Shown here: piece after piece, positions 17,496-27,237 of the stretch | How the letters are laid out: every line of letters starts with the position of its first letter | How positions within the stretch are numbered: position 1 is the stretch's first letter | Assembly (NCBI RefSeq): GCF_002020135.1 | Contig: NZ_MPZS01000001.1 | Span: forward strand, 1 to 64,000 | Length of the DNA stretch: 64,000 nt | DNA from: Thioclava marina | GTDB taxonomy: Bacteria; Pseudomonadota; Alphaproteobacteria; Rhodobacterales; Rhodobacteraceae | Direction of reading: 5' to 3' | Made by a program: the position numbers and the translations under genes | The notes under the pieces: generated by a model | What the model saw: only the letters and a program-made list of their open reading frames with translations | Database searches by the model: none | What the model was told of the DNA's origin: nothing

Positions 17496-18559
17496 ACCTT
17501 CCCGCGCCCGGCATCATTTGGAATTCCCTGCCGACCCCGGCGTTGTTGATCGACGGCGAGGACAAGGTCGACGAGGTGAACCCGGCCGCCGAGCTGTTCC
17601 TCAACCTCTCGGCCAAGTCGCTGAGGGGGCAGACCATCGGTGAACGGCTGGCGATCTCCGCCCCGCTGGAGGAGATCTTCTCACGCGTGCGCAAGAACCG
17701 TGCGTCGCTCTTCGTCAATGATGTCGAGGTTACGACCGGCGAGAAAGCCCCGGTGCAATGCAACCTGCAAGCCGCACCGGTGGGCGAAGAGCCCGACCGT
17801 GTGCTCCTGCTGATCGAGCCGCGCGAACTGGCGGACCGGCTGGGCCGCGCGAGCTTGGTGAAATCGGCTGCACGCTCGGCGATCGGCATGGCCGAGATGC
17901 TTGCCCACGAGATCAAGAATCCGCTTGCCGGGATTGCCGGGGCGGCCCAGCTCCTGAGCATGAACTTGTCTGGAGAAGATCTTGAATTAACGGATCTTAT
18001 TGTCGATGAGACACGCCGGATCGTGAAGCTTCTCGAACAGGTGGAACAGTTCGGCAATGTCCGCGCACCCGAGAAGAAGCCGGTCAATATCCATGACGTT
18101 CTGGACCGCGCGCGCAAATCGGCCGGTGTGGGTTTCGGCGCCCATATGACGATCACCGAAGAATACGATCCTTCGCTGCCGCCGACGCTGGGCGATGCAG
18201 ATCAGCTTACGCAGGTTTTCCTGAACTTGCTGAAGAATGCGGCGGAAGCGTCAGAAGGTGCAGGGAAAATCAAGATCCGCACCTTCTACGAGCACAGCCT
18301 GCGCCTGCGTCGCGCCGATGGCTCGGGCCAGCCGCTGCCGCTTCAGGTCGAGATCATCGACGACGGTCCCGGCATCCCGCCTGAAATCGCCAACGAGATC
18401 TTCGAGCCGTTCGTCTCGGGCCGTGAGAATGGCACCGGGCTCGGTCTTGCGTTGGTCTCGAAGATCATTTCCGATCATGACGGCTGGGTCTCGCTCGACT
18501 CGGTGCCCGGCCGTACCCGTTTCCGTATTTCCCTGCCAGTTGCGCCCAAGGAGGCTTGA
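17492..18559 (+). CDS. ntrB: Nitrogen-regulation sensor kinase NtrB
   Basis: Cytosolic histidine kinase/phosphatase that, with PII protein, sets NtrC phosphorylation according to nitrogen status. The 355 residues consist of an N-terminal PAS domain (about 8-120), an H-box AEMLAHEIKNPLAGIAGAAQ, N-box NLLKNAAEASEG, and G-boxes DDGPGIPPEI and GTGLGLALV. No membrane helices. Coupled to dusB by ATGA and separated from ntrC by 3 bp. Confidence 0.96.
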   Translation: MNLPAPGIIWNSLPTPALLIDGEDKVDEVNPAAELFLNLSAKSLRGQTIGERLAISAPLEEIFSRVRKNRASLFVNDVEVTTGEKAPVQCNLQAAPVGEEPDRVLLLIEPRELADRLGRASLVKSAARSAIGMAEMLAHEIKNPLAGIAGAAQLLSMNLSGEDLELTDLIVDETRRIVKLLEQVEQFGNVRAPEKKPVNIHDVLDRARKSAGVGFGAHMTITEEYDPSLPPTLGDADQLTQVFLNLLKNAAEASEGAGKIKIRTFYEHSLRLRRADGSGQPLPLQVEIIDDGPGIPPEIANEIFEPFVSGRENGTGLGLALVSKIISDHDGWVSLDSVPGRTRFRISLPVAPKEA

Positions 18560-18562
18560 TCC

Positions 18563-19933
18563 ATGGACGGCACCGTTCTTGTCGCCGATGACGATCGCAC
18601 GATCCGAACCGTTCTGACCCAGGCCCTGACCCGAGCCGGGTGCAAGGTCCATGCCACGGCCTCTCTGGTCACGCTTATGCGCTGGGTCGAGGAGGGCAAG
18701 GGTGACCTCGTGATCTCGGATGTGATCATGCCCGATGGTAACGGTCTCGAGGCGCTGCCGAAGATTTCGGAAGAGCGACCCGGCCTGCCGGTGATCGTGA
18801 TCTCGGCGCAAAACACGATCATGACGGCGATCCAGGCGGCCGAGGCTGATGCTTTCGACTACCTGCCCAAGCCCTTCGATCTGCCCGACCTGATGAAGCG
18901 CGCACAAAAGGCGCTTGAGCAGAAACGCCGCGCGCCGATGCCGACGAAACCGGGCGAGCCGGTGACCGAGGGCGGCGATCTGCCGCTCGTCGGGCGCACC
19001 GCGGCGATGCAAGAGCTTTACCGACTCGTCGCGCGGGTGATGAACGCCGATCTTCCGGTTCTCATCTCGGGCGAGAGCGGGACCGGTAAATCCCTGATCG
19101 CGCGCGCAATTCACGACTTCTCCGACCGGCGCACGCTGCCTTTCGTGGTGGCTCAGGCCGGTGACCTGCAAGGCGCGGACGGTCCGGCCATGCTGCTATC
19201 GAAAGCCAAGGGCGGCTCGCTCGTCTTCGACGAGGTGGGCGATTACGACGATGATACGCAGGCTCGGATCGTGCGCATGCTCGACGCGCTGCCCGACCCC
19301 GCGCCGCGGATCATGGCGACGACGCAGATCGACCTCGCGGGGCTGATGGAGGCGGGCAAATTCCGTCAGGATCTGTTCTATCGTCTCGGTGGCGTCACGC
19401 TGAACGTCCCGAGCTTGCGTGAACGGGTCGAGGATATCCCGCTTCTGGCCGAGCATTTCCTGGGCCGTGCCGAGCGTGACGGGTTGGGCACGCGCCGTTT
19501 CACTCCCGAGGCGATGCAACTCGTGCGCGCCTATAGCTGGCCGGGCAATGTCCGCCAGCTCGAGAACACGATCCGCCGGCTTGCCGTGACTTCGTCTGAG
19601 GAAGAAATCGCGCGATCCGAGGTGGAGTTCGTCCTTGGCAACCAGCCCGCGATCGAGCCGCTGCGCCAGGGCGGCGAGGGCGAGAAACTCTCGGCCTCGA
19701 TCGCGCGCCACCTCCGGCGCTATTTCGATCTTCACGGCGGTTCGCTCCCGCCTGCGGGGCTTTACGATCGTATTCTCAAGGAGATGGAGGGCCCGCTGAT
19801 CGAGATCGCTCTCGATGCAACCGGCGGCAATCAGGCAAGATGTGCCGATCTTCTTGGCATCAACCGCAATACGTTGCGGAAAAAGATCACCGATCTGGAT
19901 ATTCAGGTGACACGCCGCCGCAAACTGATGTAA
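18563..19933 (+). CDS. ntrC: Nitrogen-regulation response regulator NtrC (lacks GAFTGA)
   Basis: The 456 residues comprise a receiver domain (about 1-120; phospho-acceptor Asp in [14 protein letters not shown]), an AAA+ domain (about 140-380; Walker [15 protein letters not shown], Walker [12 protein letters not shown]) and a Fis-type helix-turn-helix ([20 protein letters not shown]). The loop-1 GAFTGA motif that contacts sigma-54 is missing: the segment between Walker A and B reads [19 protein letters not shown]. In Rhodobacter capsulatus a similarly deleted NtrC activates the housekeeping RNA polymerase, and I infer the same here. Confidence 0.95.
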   Translation: MDGTVLVADDDRTIRTVLTQALTRAGCKVHATASLVTLMRWVEEGKGDLVISDVIMPDGNGLEALPKISEERPGLPVIVISAQNTIMTAIQAAEADAFDYLPKPFDLPDLMKRAQKALEQKRRAPMPTKPGEPVTEGGDLPLVGRTAAMQELYRLVARVMNADLPVLISGESGTGKSLIARAIHDFSDRRTLPFVVAQAGDLQGADGPAMLLSKAKGGSLVFDEVGDYDDDTQARIVRMLDALPDPAPRIMATTQIDLAGLMEAGKFRQDLFYRLGGVTLNVPSLRERVEDIPLLAEHFLGRAERDGLGTRRFTPEAMQLVRAYSWPGNVRQLENTIRRLAVTSSEEEIARSEVEFVLGNQPAIEPLRQGGEGEKLSASIARHLRRYFDLHGGSLPPAGLYDRILKEMEGPLIEIALDATGGNQARCADLLGINRNTLRKKITDLDIQVTRRRKLM

Positions 19934-20006
19934 ACCGGCAACAGGGGATTGTGGCTTTTCCGCTGTCACGGATTCGCGAGCCCACTCCTGAAATTTGGGG
20001 GCATCG

Positions 20007-22286
20007 GTGCAGGGCAGCACGGCATATCGGTCAGGCTGGGACAGGCTGGCGCGCTTTCGGCGTCAGCGGCGCGTTCGCAACATTTTCACGCTGAGCCTCG
20101 TGGTCCTCGGGCCCGTTCTGGCGATCGGTACTTTCGTCGTTCTGGGGCCGATGGGGCAGGGTGCGGACAGCACTTCGCTGCGCCTGATCCTGCTTGGTGA
20201 CTTCGTCTATTTCCTCGTGCTTGCCGGGCTGATCCTGATGCGGCTTGCGCAGATGGTGGCCGCGCGCAGGGCGCGTTCTGCCGGATCGCGGCTCACATTG
20301 CGCCTGACCGGGGTCTTCGCCGGGATCGCGCTGGTGCCGACGGTGTTGGTGGCGGTTTTCGCCGGGCTGACAGTGAATATCGGTCTGGAGGGATGGTTCT
20401 CCGATCGGGTGCGTTCGGTGGTGGGGACATCGCTGCAAGCCGCCGAAGCCTATCAGGCCGAACACAAGCGCGATCTGGTGCAGGATAGCCGGGCGCTGGC
20501 GGGCTTTCTCAATCTGCGCCGTCAGGCCTCGACGTTCATGTCCGATGGCGAGCTGCGCGAACTGCTGATCGCCGGACAGGCGGGCATCCAGCGCGGCGTG
20601 AAGGAAGCCTATGTCATTGACGGAACAGGCAAGATCATTGCGCGGGGGGACCGGTCCTATCTCTTCGATTACGAGCAGCCCTCGTCCCGGGATATCGTCG
20701 AGGCGCAAAAGGGTGAGACCGTCCTGATCGAGGACTGGCCGATCTCCGAACTGCGCGCGCTGATCCGTCTCGACGCTTTCGTGGATCGCTACCTCTATAT
20801 TTCCCGGAAAGTCGATGGGCAGATCCTGTCCCTGCTGGATCAGACACGCGAAACCGTAACGCTTTACCAGCAGCTCGAGACCGCGCGCGGGCGGGTGATC
20901 TTCGAGTTCGGCCTCGTCTATTTCGGCTTCGCGCTGATCCTGATCCTTGCCGCGGTCTGGCTGGGGCTCTGGTTTGCCGAACGCCTGTCGAAGCCGATCG
21001 GGCGCCTTGCCGCTGCCGCCGAACGTGTCGGTGCGGGAGATCTCGATGCCCGGGTGATCGAGGCCGAGGGCGATGACGAAATCGCGACGCTCGGCGCGGC
21101 GTTCAACCGGATGACGAGCCAGCTCAAGGGGCAGCGCATGGCGCTGGTCGAGAACCACCGCGAGACGGAGGAGCGGCGCCGCCTTTTCGATTCCGTGCTG
21201 TCCTCGGTGACCTCGGGCGTGATCGGTCTTGACGCCGACGGGCGCATCGACTTCGTGAACCGCGCCGCGACGCAACTGCTCGAGCTCGACAGCATCCGCG
21301 ATCATTCGCGCGAACTGGCCAATGCCGTTCCCGAGTTCGACAATCTTTTCCGACGCTTGCAGGACGGTCTTAATGAGGTGGCTCAGGAAGAGGTGCGCGT
21401 CTCTCGCGGTGGCCGGCTGGAAAGCCTGCTCGTGCGCATGGCGGTGCGACGCAACGATCTGGGCGCGCCCGAAGGCTATGTCGTCGCTTTCGAAGACGTG
21501 ACAGAACTCGTCTCGGCGCAGCGCATGGCCGCCTGGGGCGACGTTGCGCGACGCATCGCGCATGAGATCAAGAACCCTCTCACCCCGATCCAGCTGTCGG
21601 CCGAGCGTATCAAGCGCAAATTCGGCAAGATCACGGAAGGCGAGGATGCCGAGGCGCTGGAACAGCTGACCGGTGTCATCGTGCGCCAGACCAACGATCT
21701 GCGCCGTATCGTGGACGAGTTTTCGCGCTTCGCGCGGATGCCCGAACCCAACCGCGCCGATCACGATCTCGCGCAATTGGTGCGCGACGCGGTGACCTTG
21801 CAGCAAGATGCGCTGCATGGGGCGGAGCTGATTTCGGACGTTCCGACCGAGCCGGTGATCGTCGAACTGGATGCGACGATGATTTCTCAGGCGGTGACGA
21901 ACTTGATCAAGAACGCCGGGGAAGCGATTGAATCCTATATTGAAAAGGGCCCCGAGGACGGATTTTCCCCGCAGGTGCGACTCGCGATGGAGGTGACACC
22001 CGAACAGGTCACGATCCGCATCGCCGATAACGGGATCGGCCTGCCGCTCGACCGCGCGCGGCTCTTCGAGCCTTACGTGACGACGCGTGAGAAAGGGACC
22101 GGTCTGGGGCTTCCCATCGTTAAGAAGATCATCGAGGAACATGGCGGGACATTGTCCCTCAGCGACGCGCCCGCCTTCACAGAGGGTGCCCATCGCGGGG
22201 CGCTCGCCGAAATCAGGCTACCGCGCGCGCGCGCCGCGCTGCGGGCCATCAAGGAGAGGGGCGAGGCCCCCGGGGAAGTGACATGA
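20007..22286 (+). CDS. ntrY: Membrane sensor kinase NtrY
   Basis: Histidine kinase of the NtrY/NtrX system, linked in alphaproteobacteria to nitrogen, redox and envelope responses. About 759 residues: several N-terminal membrane helices (about 20-95), a periplasmic segment, another helix (about 300-320), HAMP (AERLSKPIGRLAAAAERVGA), PAS (about 390-490), then H-box RRIAHEIKNPLTPIQLSAER and ATPase motifs NLIKNAGEAI and GTGLGLPIV. I prefer GTG 20007, preceded by GGGGG, over TTG 19995. Overlaps ntrX by ATGA. Confidence 0.94.
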   Translation: MQGSTAYRSGWDRLARFRRQRRVRNIFTLSLVVLGPVLAIGTFVVLGPMGQGADSTSLRLILLGDFVYFLVLAGLILMRLAQMVAARRARSAGSRLTLRLTGVFAGIALVPTVLVAVFAGLTVNIGLEGWFSDRVRSVVGTSLQAAEAYQAEHKRDLVQDSRALAGFLNLRRQASTFMSDGELRELLIAGQAGIQRGVKEAYVIDGTGKIIARGDRSYLFDYEQPSSRDIVEAQKGETVLIEDWPISELRALIRLDAFVDRYLYISRKVDGQILSLLDQTRETVTLYQQLETARGRVIFEFGLVYFGFALILILAAVWLGLWFAERLSKPIGRLAAAAERVGAGDLDARVIEAEGDDEIATLGAAFNRMTSQLKGQRMALVENHRETEERRRLFDSVLSSVTSGVIGLDADGRIDFVNRAATQLLELDSIRDHSRELANAVPEFDNLFRRLQDGLNEVAQEEVRVSRGGRLESLLVRMAVRRNDLGAPEGYVVAFEDVTELVSAQRMAAWGDVARRIAHEIKNPLTPIQLSAERIKRKFGKITEGEDAEALEQLTGVIVRQTNDLRRIVDEFSRFARMPEPNRADHDLAQLVRDAVTLQQDALHGAELISDVPTEPVIVELDATMISQAVTNLIKNAGEAIESYIEKGPEDGFSPQVRLAMEVTPEQVTIRIADNGIGLPLDRARLFEPYVTTREKGTGLGLPIVKKIIEEHGGTLSLSDAPAFTEGAHRGALAEIRLPRARAALRAIKERGEAPGEVT

Positions 22287-23686
22287 GCGACATTCTGATC
22301 GTCGACGACGAGAAAGACATCCGCGAGCTGATCGCCGACATCCTGCGCGACGAGGGGTTCCAGACGCGGCTCGCGGCGAATTCCAACGAATGCATGGATG
22401 AAATCAACGCGCAGGAACCGGCATTGATGATCCTCGATATCTGGCTGAAGGACAGCAAGATGGACGGGATCGACATCCTCAAGACGGTCAAGCGCGACAA
22501 CCCCGACGTGCCCGTGATCATCATCTCGGGCCACGGCAATATCGAGATCGCCGTCGCGGCGATCAAGCAGGGCGCCTACGACTTCATCGAAAAGCCCTTC
22601 AACATCGATCAGCTGATGGTGGTGATCAGCCGCGCGATGGAGACCGCCCGTCTGCGTCGCGAAAACTCGACCCTCAAGCGCCGCGACATGTCCTCGGGCG
22701 AGATGATCGGCGACTCGGCGGCTTTCCGGCGTCTCAAGGATCAGCTCGACAAGGTCACCAAATCGAACGGCCGGGTGATGCTGACGGGCGAGCCCGGCTC
22801 GGGCAAGGAGATGGCCGCGCGCTATATCCACCAGTTCTCGACCCGCGCCGCTGGTCCTTTCGTCACCGTCGCCTCCGCCTCGATCGAGCCCGACCGGATG
22901 GAAGAGGTTCTCTTCGGGCGCGAAACGCCCGAGCGCGGCGTGGAAAAAGGTCTGCTGGAACAGGCCCATGGCGGCGTGATCTATTTCGACGAGGTGGCCG
23001 AGATGCCGCTCGGCACGCAATCCAAGATCCTGCGCGTGCTGACCGAACAGCAATTCCTCCGCGTGGGCGGCGCCGACAAGGTGCGCGTCGATCTGCGCGT
23101 GATCTCCTCCACGACCCGCGACCTGACCGCGATGATCCGTGAAGGCGGCTTCCGCCAGGAACTCTTCGACCGTCTCAATGTCGTGCCGATCGAAGTGCCG
23201 CCGCTGGCCGAGCGCCGCGAGGACGTTCCGCTTCTGGCCGAACATTTCCTGCGCGGCTTCAACGAGACGCAGGGCCTGCCGCTGCGCGAGATCACCGAAG
23301 AGGCGGCGGCGCTGATGCAGACGATGGATTGGCCCGGCAATGTGCGCCAGCTGCGCAACGTGATCGAGCGGGTTCTGATCCTCGGCGAAGGCTCCGGTCC
23401 GATCGAGGCGCGCGAGCTGCCCGGGCAGGAAACGCCCGCCGAAGAGGGCCGCATCGTGCTGGGCGGGGCGCTTGCGACGCTGCCCTTGCGCGAGGCGCGC
23501 GAACTCTTCGAGCGCGAATACCTGCTCACCCAGATCAACCGCTTCGGGGGCAATATCTCGCGCACCGCGAATTTCGTCGGCATGGAGCGCTCGGCGCTGC
23601 ATCGCAAGCTGAAATCCCTCGGCGTCGTCACCACGAACAAGGCGGGTGCGCGCGTCGCGCAATTCGAGGGCGACGAGGAGCAATAA
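22283..23686 (+). CDS. ntrX: Response regulator NtrX
   Basis: The 467-residue partner of NtrY. Receiver domain with LMILDIWLKDSKMDG, AAA+ domain with LTGEPGSGKEMAARYIH and GGVIYFDEVAEMP, and a C-terminal helix-turn-helix ISRTANFVGMERSALHRKLK. Like NtrC here, it lacks a recognisable GAFTGA: the corresponding stretch reads EEVLFGRETPERGVEKGLL. It is therefore unlikely to act as a classical sigma-54 activator. Last gene of the run, followed by a strong terminator. Confidence 0.95.
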   Translation: MSDILIVDDEKDIRELIADILRDEGFQTRLAANSNECMDEINAQEPALMILDIWLKDSKMDGIDILKTVKRDNPDVPVIIISGHGNIEIAVAAIKQGAYDFIEKPFNIDQLMVVISRAMETARLRRENSTLKRRDMSSGEMIGDSAAFRRLKDQLDKVTKSNGRVMLTGEPGSGKEMAARYIHQFSTRAAGPFVTVASASIEPDRMEEVLFGRETPERGVEKGLLEQAHGGVIYFDEVAEMPLGTQSKILRVLTEQQFLRVGGADKVRVDLRVISSTTRDLTAMIREGGFRQELFDRLNVVPIEVPPLAERREDVPLLAEHFLRGFNETQGLPLREITEEAAALMQTMDWPGNVRQLRNVIERVLILGEGSGPIEARELPGQETPAEEGRIVLGGALATLPLREARELFEREYLLTQINRFGGNISRTANFVGMERSALHRKLKSLGVVTTNKAGARVAQFEGDEEQ

Positions 23687-23688
23687 GA

Positions 23689-23720
23689 AAACGCGCGAGG
23701 GATTTACCCCTCGCGCGTTT
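23689..23720 (+). terminator. Intrinsic terminator after ntrX
   Basis: AAACGCGCGAGGG (23689-23701) pairs perfectly with CCCTCGCGCGTTT (23708-23720) across the loop ATTTAC, followed by CTTCTTCCTCTT. It lies 2 bp after the ntrX stop. Confidence 0.9.
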
Positions 23721-23730
23721 CTTCTTCCTC

Positions 23731-23775
23731 TTGGCGGAAATATCCCGGGGGGTCAGGGGGGCAGCGCCCCCCTTT
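23731..23775 (+). repeat. Dispersed intergenic repeat, copy D
   Basis: TTGGCGGAAATATCCCGGGG followed by GGTCA and the palindrome GGGGGGC-AGC-GCCCCCC, then TTTCTTATTTCTCAGG running into the stop codon of livM. It is nearly the same arrangement that is reconstructed at the integration site of the mobile element, where the palindrome is also followed by CTTTCTTATCTCAG and a convergent stop codon. Confidence 0.8.
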
Positions 23776-23776
23776 C

Positions 23777-25105
23777 TTATTTCTCAGGCAAGAGCCCGCG
23801 CGGGCTGAAACGCAGCACGCCCAGCAAGATCACCCCCATCACCAGCATCCGCATATGCGGGGCCGACTGGATCAGGTGCTCCTTGACGCCGCCATCGGGG
23901 AAGGGCGAAGCGAGAGCCGCCATGATGTCGGGCCCCCAGTCTCCGGCCTTGACCCAGACATACCAGATCAGCACGCCTCCGAGGATCGAGCCCCAGTTAT
24001 TGCCCGAGCCGCCCACGATCACCATCACGAGGATCAGGAAGGTGTAGCGCAGCGGGTTGTAGGAGGTCGGCGTCATCTGCCCGTCGAGCGAGATCATCAT
24101 CGCGCCCGCAAGCCCGATCACCGCCGAGCCCAGCACGAAGATCTGCAAATGGCGGCGGGTGACGTTCTTGCCCATCGCGGCGGCCGAGATCTCGTTGTCG
24201 CGGATCGCGCGCATCATCCGGCCCCAGGGTGATTTCAGCGCCTTCTGCGTCAGCCAGATCAGTGCGCAAAGCACGACCACGAAGAGCAAGAGGAAAGCCA
24301 ACTTCACCGTGATCGTCGAAGCGAGCTGCGGATCCATGCCCCAGCTCTGCGCCTTGGCGACGAATTCCGCGCTGTTTTGCAGGTCGATCTCGTAGGGAAC
24401 CGGCCAGGGGCGCGGGATGCCGTTGACGTTGAGCACGCCGCGGTCAAGCCATTGCTCGTTCTTGAGCACCGCCACGAGGATCTCGGCAATCCCGAGCGTC
24501 GCGATGGCGAGATAGTCCGAGCGCAGACCCAAGGCCGTCTTGCCCACGAGCCAGGCCGCCCCAGCGGCCAGGATTGCGCCCACGGGCCAGGAGATCAGCG
24601 TCGGCAGGCCGAGCCCGCCGAGGTTGCCCTGCGCCGAGGGGTTGATCGCCTCGATCGCTTCGACCGCCGGGTCGAAGGCCCAGCGATAAGCGAAGAATCC
24701 CGCGATCAGCACGGCCGTCACCGCGAGCCCGCGCAAGCGGCCCGTTACGTTGCGCCAGATCCAGATCGCCGCCAGCACCGCGACGATGGCGATGAAGAAG
24801 GCAAGCATGATGCCAAAGCCCCCCGCCTTGAACGCACCGGGCGTCGGCGGCATCGAGATCAGCACGGGCGCGAGACCGCCAAGCGCGAGGAACCCCATCG
24901 CGCCCGCGTTGAACAGCCCCGCATAGCCCCATTGCATGTTCACCCCTAGCGCCATGACCGCGCTCAGAAGGCCCATGTTCAGAATGCCGAGCGCCGAGTT
25001 CCAGCCCGAGGTGAAGCCCTCGAACAGGATCAGCACGGCCATGATGGCGAAGAAGAGCGGCGCGCGCATCGCGCTCGATTCACCGGGTTGTCGTGTGGTG
25101 CTCAT
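23777..25105 (-). CDS. livM: Branched-chain amino-acid-type ABC permease LivM
   Basis: Inner-membrane permease, 442 residues, longer than the typical ~320-420 because of an internal hydrophobic insertion around residues 95-170. Conserved LivM segments: MALGVNMQWGYAGLFNAGAM, LGLRSDYLAIATLGIAEILV, and the EAA-like KSPWGRMMRAIRDNEISAAA. The start at 25105 overlaps the livH stop as ATGA; the open frame continues upstream but runs antiparallel-frame through livH. Substrate cannot be deduced; the family also carries urea, amides and other amino acids. Confidence 0.93.
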   Translation of the reverse strand: MSTTRQPGESSAMRAPLFFAIMAVLILFEGFTSGWNSALGILNMGLLSAVMALGVNMQWGYAGLFNAGAMGFLALGGLAPVLISMPPTPGAFKAGGFGIMLAFFIAIVAVLAAIWIWRNVTGRLRGLAVTAVLIAGFFAYRWAFDPAVEAIEAINPSAQGNLGGLGLPTLISWPVGAILAAGAAWLVGKTALGLRSDYLAIATLGIAEILVAVLKNEQWLDRGVLNVNGIPRPWPVPYEIDLQNSAEFVAKAQSWGMDPQLASTITVKLAFLLLFVVVLCALIWLTQKALKSPWGRMMRAIRDNEISAAAMGKNVTRRHLQIFVLGSAVIGLAGAMMISLDGQMTPTSYNPLRYTFLILVMVIVGGSGNNWGSILGGVLIWYVWVKAGDWGPDIMAALASPFPDGGVKEHLIQSAPHMRMLVMGVILLGVLRFSPRGLLPEK

Positions 25106-26112
25106 ACGATTTTCCCCTTGAAGAGGCCGGTCGGCTTGAAGATCAGCACGAGGATCAGGATCGTGAAGCTGACCGCATATTTGTAATCGGTGGACAGAAG
25201 CTGGACGAGCCCGTCGGGCTGCCAGTTCGGGATCAGGTAGGTCACGACCTTCTTCCACGCATAGGTGAGCCCGACCTCCGAGAAGGAGATCACGAAGCCA
25301 CCCGCGATCGCACCCACCGGATTGCCGATGCCGCCGACGATGGCCGAGGCGAAGATCGGCAGCAGGAGCTGGAAATAGGTGAAGGCCTTGAAGCTCTTGT
25401 CGAGCCCGTAAAGCGTGCCCGCAATGGTCGCCAGCGCCCCGGTGATGATCCAGGTGACGGCCACGACGCGGTTCGGGTCGATACCCGAGAGAAGCGCCAG
25501 GTCCTCGTTGTCGGAAAACGCGCGCATCGATTTGCCGGTGCGGGTCTTGCCGAGGAACCAGAACAGTGCGGCGACGGTGATGATCGCGGTGACCACGGTG
25601 ATCACCTGCGTCGAGCGCAGCGTGAGAGGCTCGGAAAGCCCGGTCATCTCGCGCCATTGCCGCGCGTTGATGACGAAACGCGCGCCATCGTCGAAATTGA
25701 TCTGGTCGACGCCGATCAGGAAGCGGGTGAGCGCGTTCATCACGAACATCACGCCCACCGAGACCATGACCATGACCACCGGAGCGGCCCGGACCTTGCG
25801 GTAATACTGATAGACGACCTTGTCGGTCCCGAGCATCAGCGCCGCGGTGATCGCGATGCCGAAGGGCAGGGCGAGCAGCGCCGTCGGCAGCGGCCCGAGG
25901 CTGATCCCCATCGCCTGAAAGCCCCAGGTGATCAGGATCACGATGCCCGTGCCGAAAGCCATCGTGTCGCCATGGGCGAAGTTGGAAAAGCGCAGGATCG
26001 AATAGATCAGCGTGACCCCGAGCGCGCCAAGCGCAAGCTGCGCGCCATAGGCGGTGGCGGGAATGATGACGTAATTGGTGATCGCGACAAGCGCGTTGAT
26101 GAGATCCATCAC
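25102..26112 (-). CDS. livH: Branched-chain amino-acid-type ABC permease LivH
   Basis: The 336-residue partner permease. Features: LGALGVTLIYSILRFSNFAHGD near the N-terminus, LLSGIDPNRVVAVTWIITG, and GGIGNPVGAIAGGFVISFSE near the end, with about eight membrane helices. Overlaps the small periplasmic gene upstream and livM downstream by 4 bp each, so the permeases are translationally coupled. Confidence 0.94.
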   Translation of the reverse strand: MMDLINALVAITNYVIIPATAYGAQLALGALGVTLIYSILRFSNFAHGDTMAFGTGIVILITWGFQAMGISLGPLPTALLALPFGIAITAALMLGTDKVVYQYYRKVRAAPVVMVMVSVGVMFVMNALTRFLIGVDQINFDDGARFVINARQWREMTGLSEPLTLRSTQVITVVTAIITVAALFWFLGKTRTGKSMRAFSDNEDLALLSGIDPNRVVAVTWIITGALATIAGTLYGLDKSFKAFTYFQLLLPIFASAIVGGIGNPVGAIAGGFVISFSEVGLTYAWKKVVTYLIPNWQPDGLVQLLSTDYKYAVSFTILILVLIFKPTGLFKGKIV

Positions 26113-26531
26113 TTTGCCTCCTCGCAGGAGCCGAGATAGCTGATCACCATCGGCCCCTCGGTCATCTGGACGGTGTAGCGCGCCGCGCCGTCTGGGCCGC
26201 GCGTGATCAGGTGGGTGGCAGAGGCGTCAAAGCCCAGGAACCGGGCGGGTTCGGCCAGCCAGCTCCCGGAGCCCTGCGGGTAGAACGACATCCAGACCGA
26301 CCCGGCATCGCTTGTGAGCTTGGTGTTCGGCGTGAATGCCGATTTTTGCGGGATCACCTGCAGCTCGGCGTCATAGGCGGTGCCCTGGCAGGGCTCGGCC
26401 TCGTAACATTCGGTGGTGAAATGGCACGCCAGAGTCGCGGGCGCCACCTGCGTCGGGTCGAGCTCGAGCGCGTCGGGCATCTCGGCCATGGCCGGAGAGG
26501 CGATGAGGATCAGGGCAAACCAAGGTTTCAT
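26109..26531 (-). CDS. Small exported protein inside the liv operon
   Basis: A 140-residue protein with an N-terminal signal peptide (MKPWFALILIASPAMAEMPD, cleavage probably after AMA). The mature part has paired cysteines (ACHFTTECYEAEPCQ) and ends SYLGSCEEAK. I chose ATG 26531, which sits 1 bp after the livF stop; the longer in-frame extension overlaps livF. I do not recognise a family. Its fixed place between livF and livH suggests an accessory periplasmic factor or a co-opted lipocalin-sized protein, but that is inference. Confidence 0.75.
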   Translation of the reverse strand: MKPWFALILIASPAMAEMPDALELDPTQVAPATLACHFTTECYEAEPCQGTAYDAELQVIPQKSAFTPNTKLTSDAGSVWMSFYPQGSGSWLAEPARFLGFDASATHLITRGPDGAARYTVQMTEGPMVISYLGSCEEAK

Positions 26532-26532
26532 C

Positions 26533-27237
26533 TCAGCCCCCCAGAAAGGTACGGCGGACTTCCGGGTCGGCCAGCAGGGCCTCGCCAGTGTCGGTGTATT
26601 TGTTGGCGCCTTGCACGAGGACATAGCCTTTATCCGCGATTTCAAGCGCTTGGCGGGCGTTCTGTTCGACCATCAGGATCGAGATGCCGGTGCGGGCGAC
26701 CTCGATGATGCGGTCGAACAGCTCGTCCATCACGATCGGCGAGACGCCCGCGGTGGGCTCGTCGAGCATCAGGAGCTTCGGCTGGGTCATCAGCGCGCGG
26801 CCCACGGCCACCTGTTGACGCTGACCGCCCGAGAGCTCGCCCGCGTTCTGGCGGCGCTTTTCCTTCAGGATCGGGAACAGCTCATAGACCTGCTCCATTG
26901 TGCCGGTGAAATCGTCATTGCGGATGAAAGCGCCCATCTCGAGGTTTTCTTCGACGCTCATGGTCGGGAAGACGTTGTTGACCTGCGGCACGAAGCCCAT
27001 GCCCTTCTTCACCCGGTCCTGGGGCGAAAGCGCGGTGATATCCTCGCCATCAAGCGTCACCGACCCGCCGCGCAGGGCGAGCATCCCGAAGACCGCCTTC
27101 ATCGCGGTGGATTTGCCCGCGCCGTTGGGGCCCACGATCACGGCGATCTCGCCCTTCTCGACGGTCAGCGTGCAGGAATGCAGGATGTCGGCCTTGCCGT
27201 AGCCGCCGGTCATCTCCGAGGCGTTCAGATAGCTCAT
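26533..27237 (-). CDS. livF: Branched-chain amino-acid-type ABC ATPase LivF
   Basis: Cytoplasmic ATPase subunit, 234 residues. Walker A VGPNGAGKSTAMKAVFG, signature LSGGQRQQVAVGRALM, Walker B LLMLDEPTAGVSP, and the LivF-type VEENLEMGAF. Overlaps livG by 4 bp. Confidence 0.95.
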   Translation of the reverse strand: MSYLNASEMTGGYGKADILHSCTLTVEKGEIAVIVGPNGAGKSTAMKAVFGMLALRGGSVTLDGEDITALSPQDRVKKGMGFVPQVNNVFPTMSVEENLEMGAFIRNDDFTGTMEQVYELFPILKEKRRQNAGELSGGQRQQVAVGRALMTQPKLLMLDEPTAGVSPIVMDELFDRIIEVARTGISILMVEQNARQALEIADKGYVLVQGANKYTDTGEALLADPEVRRTFLGG

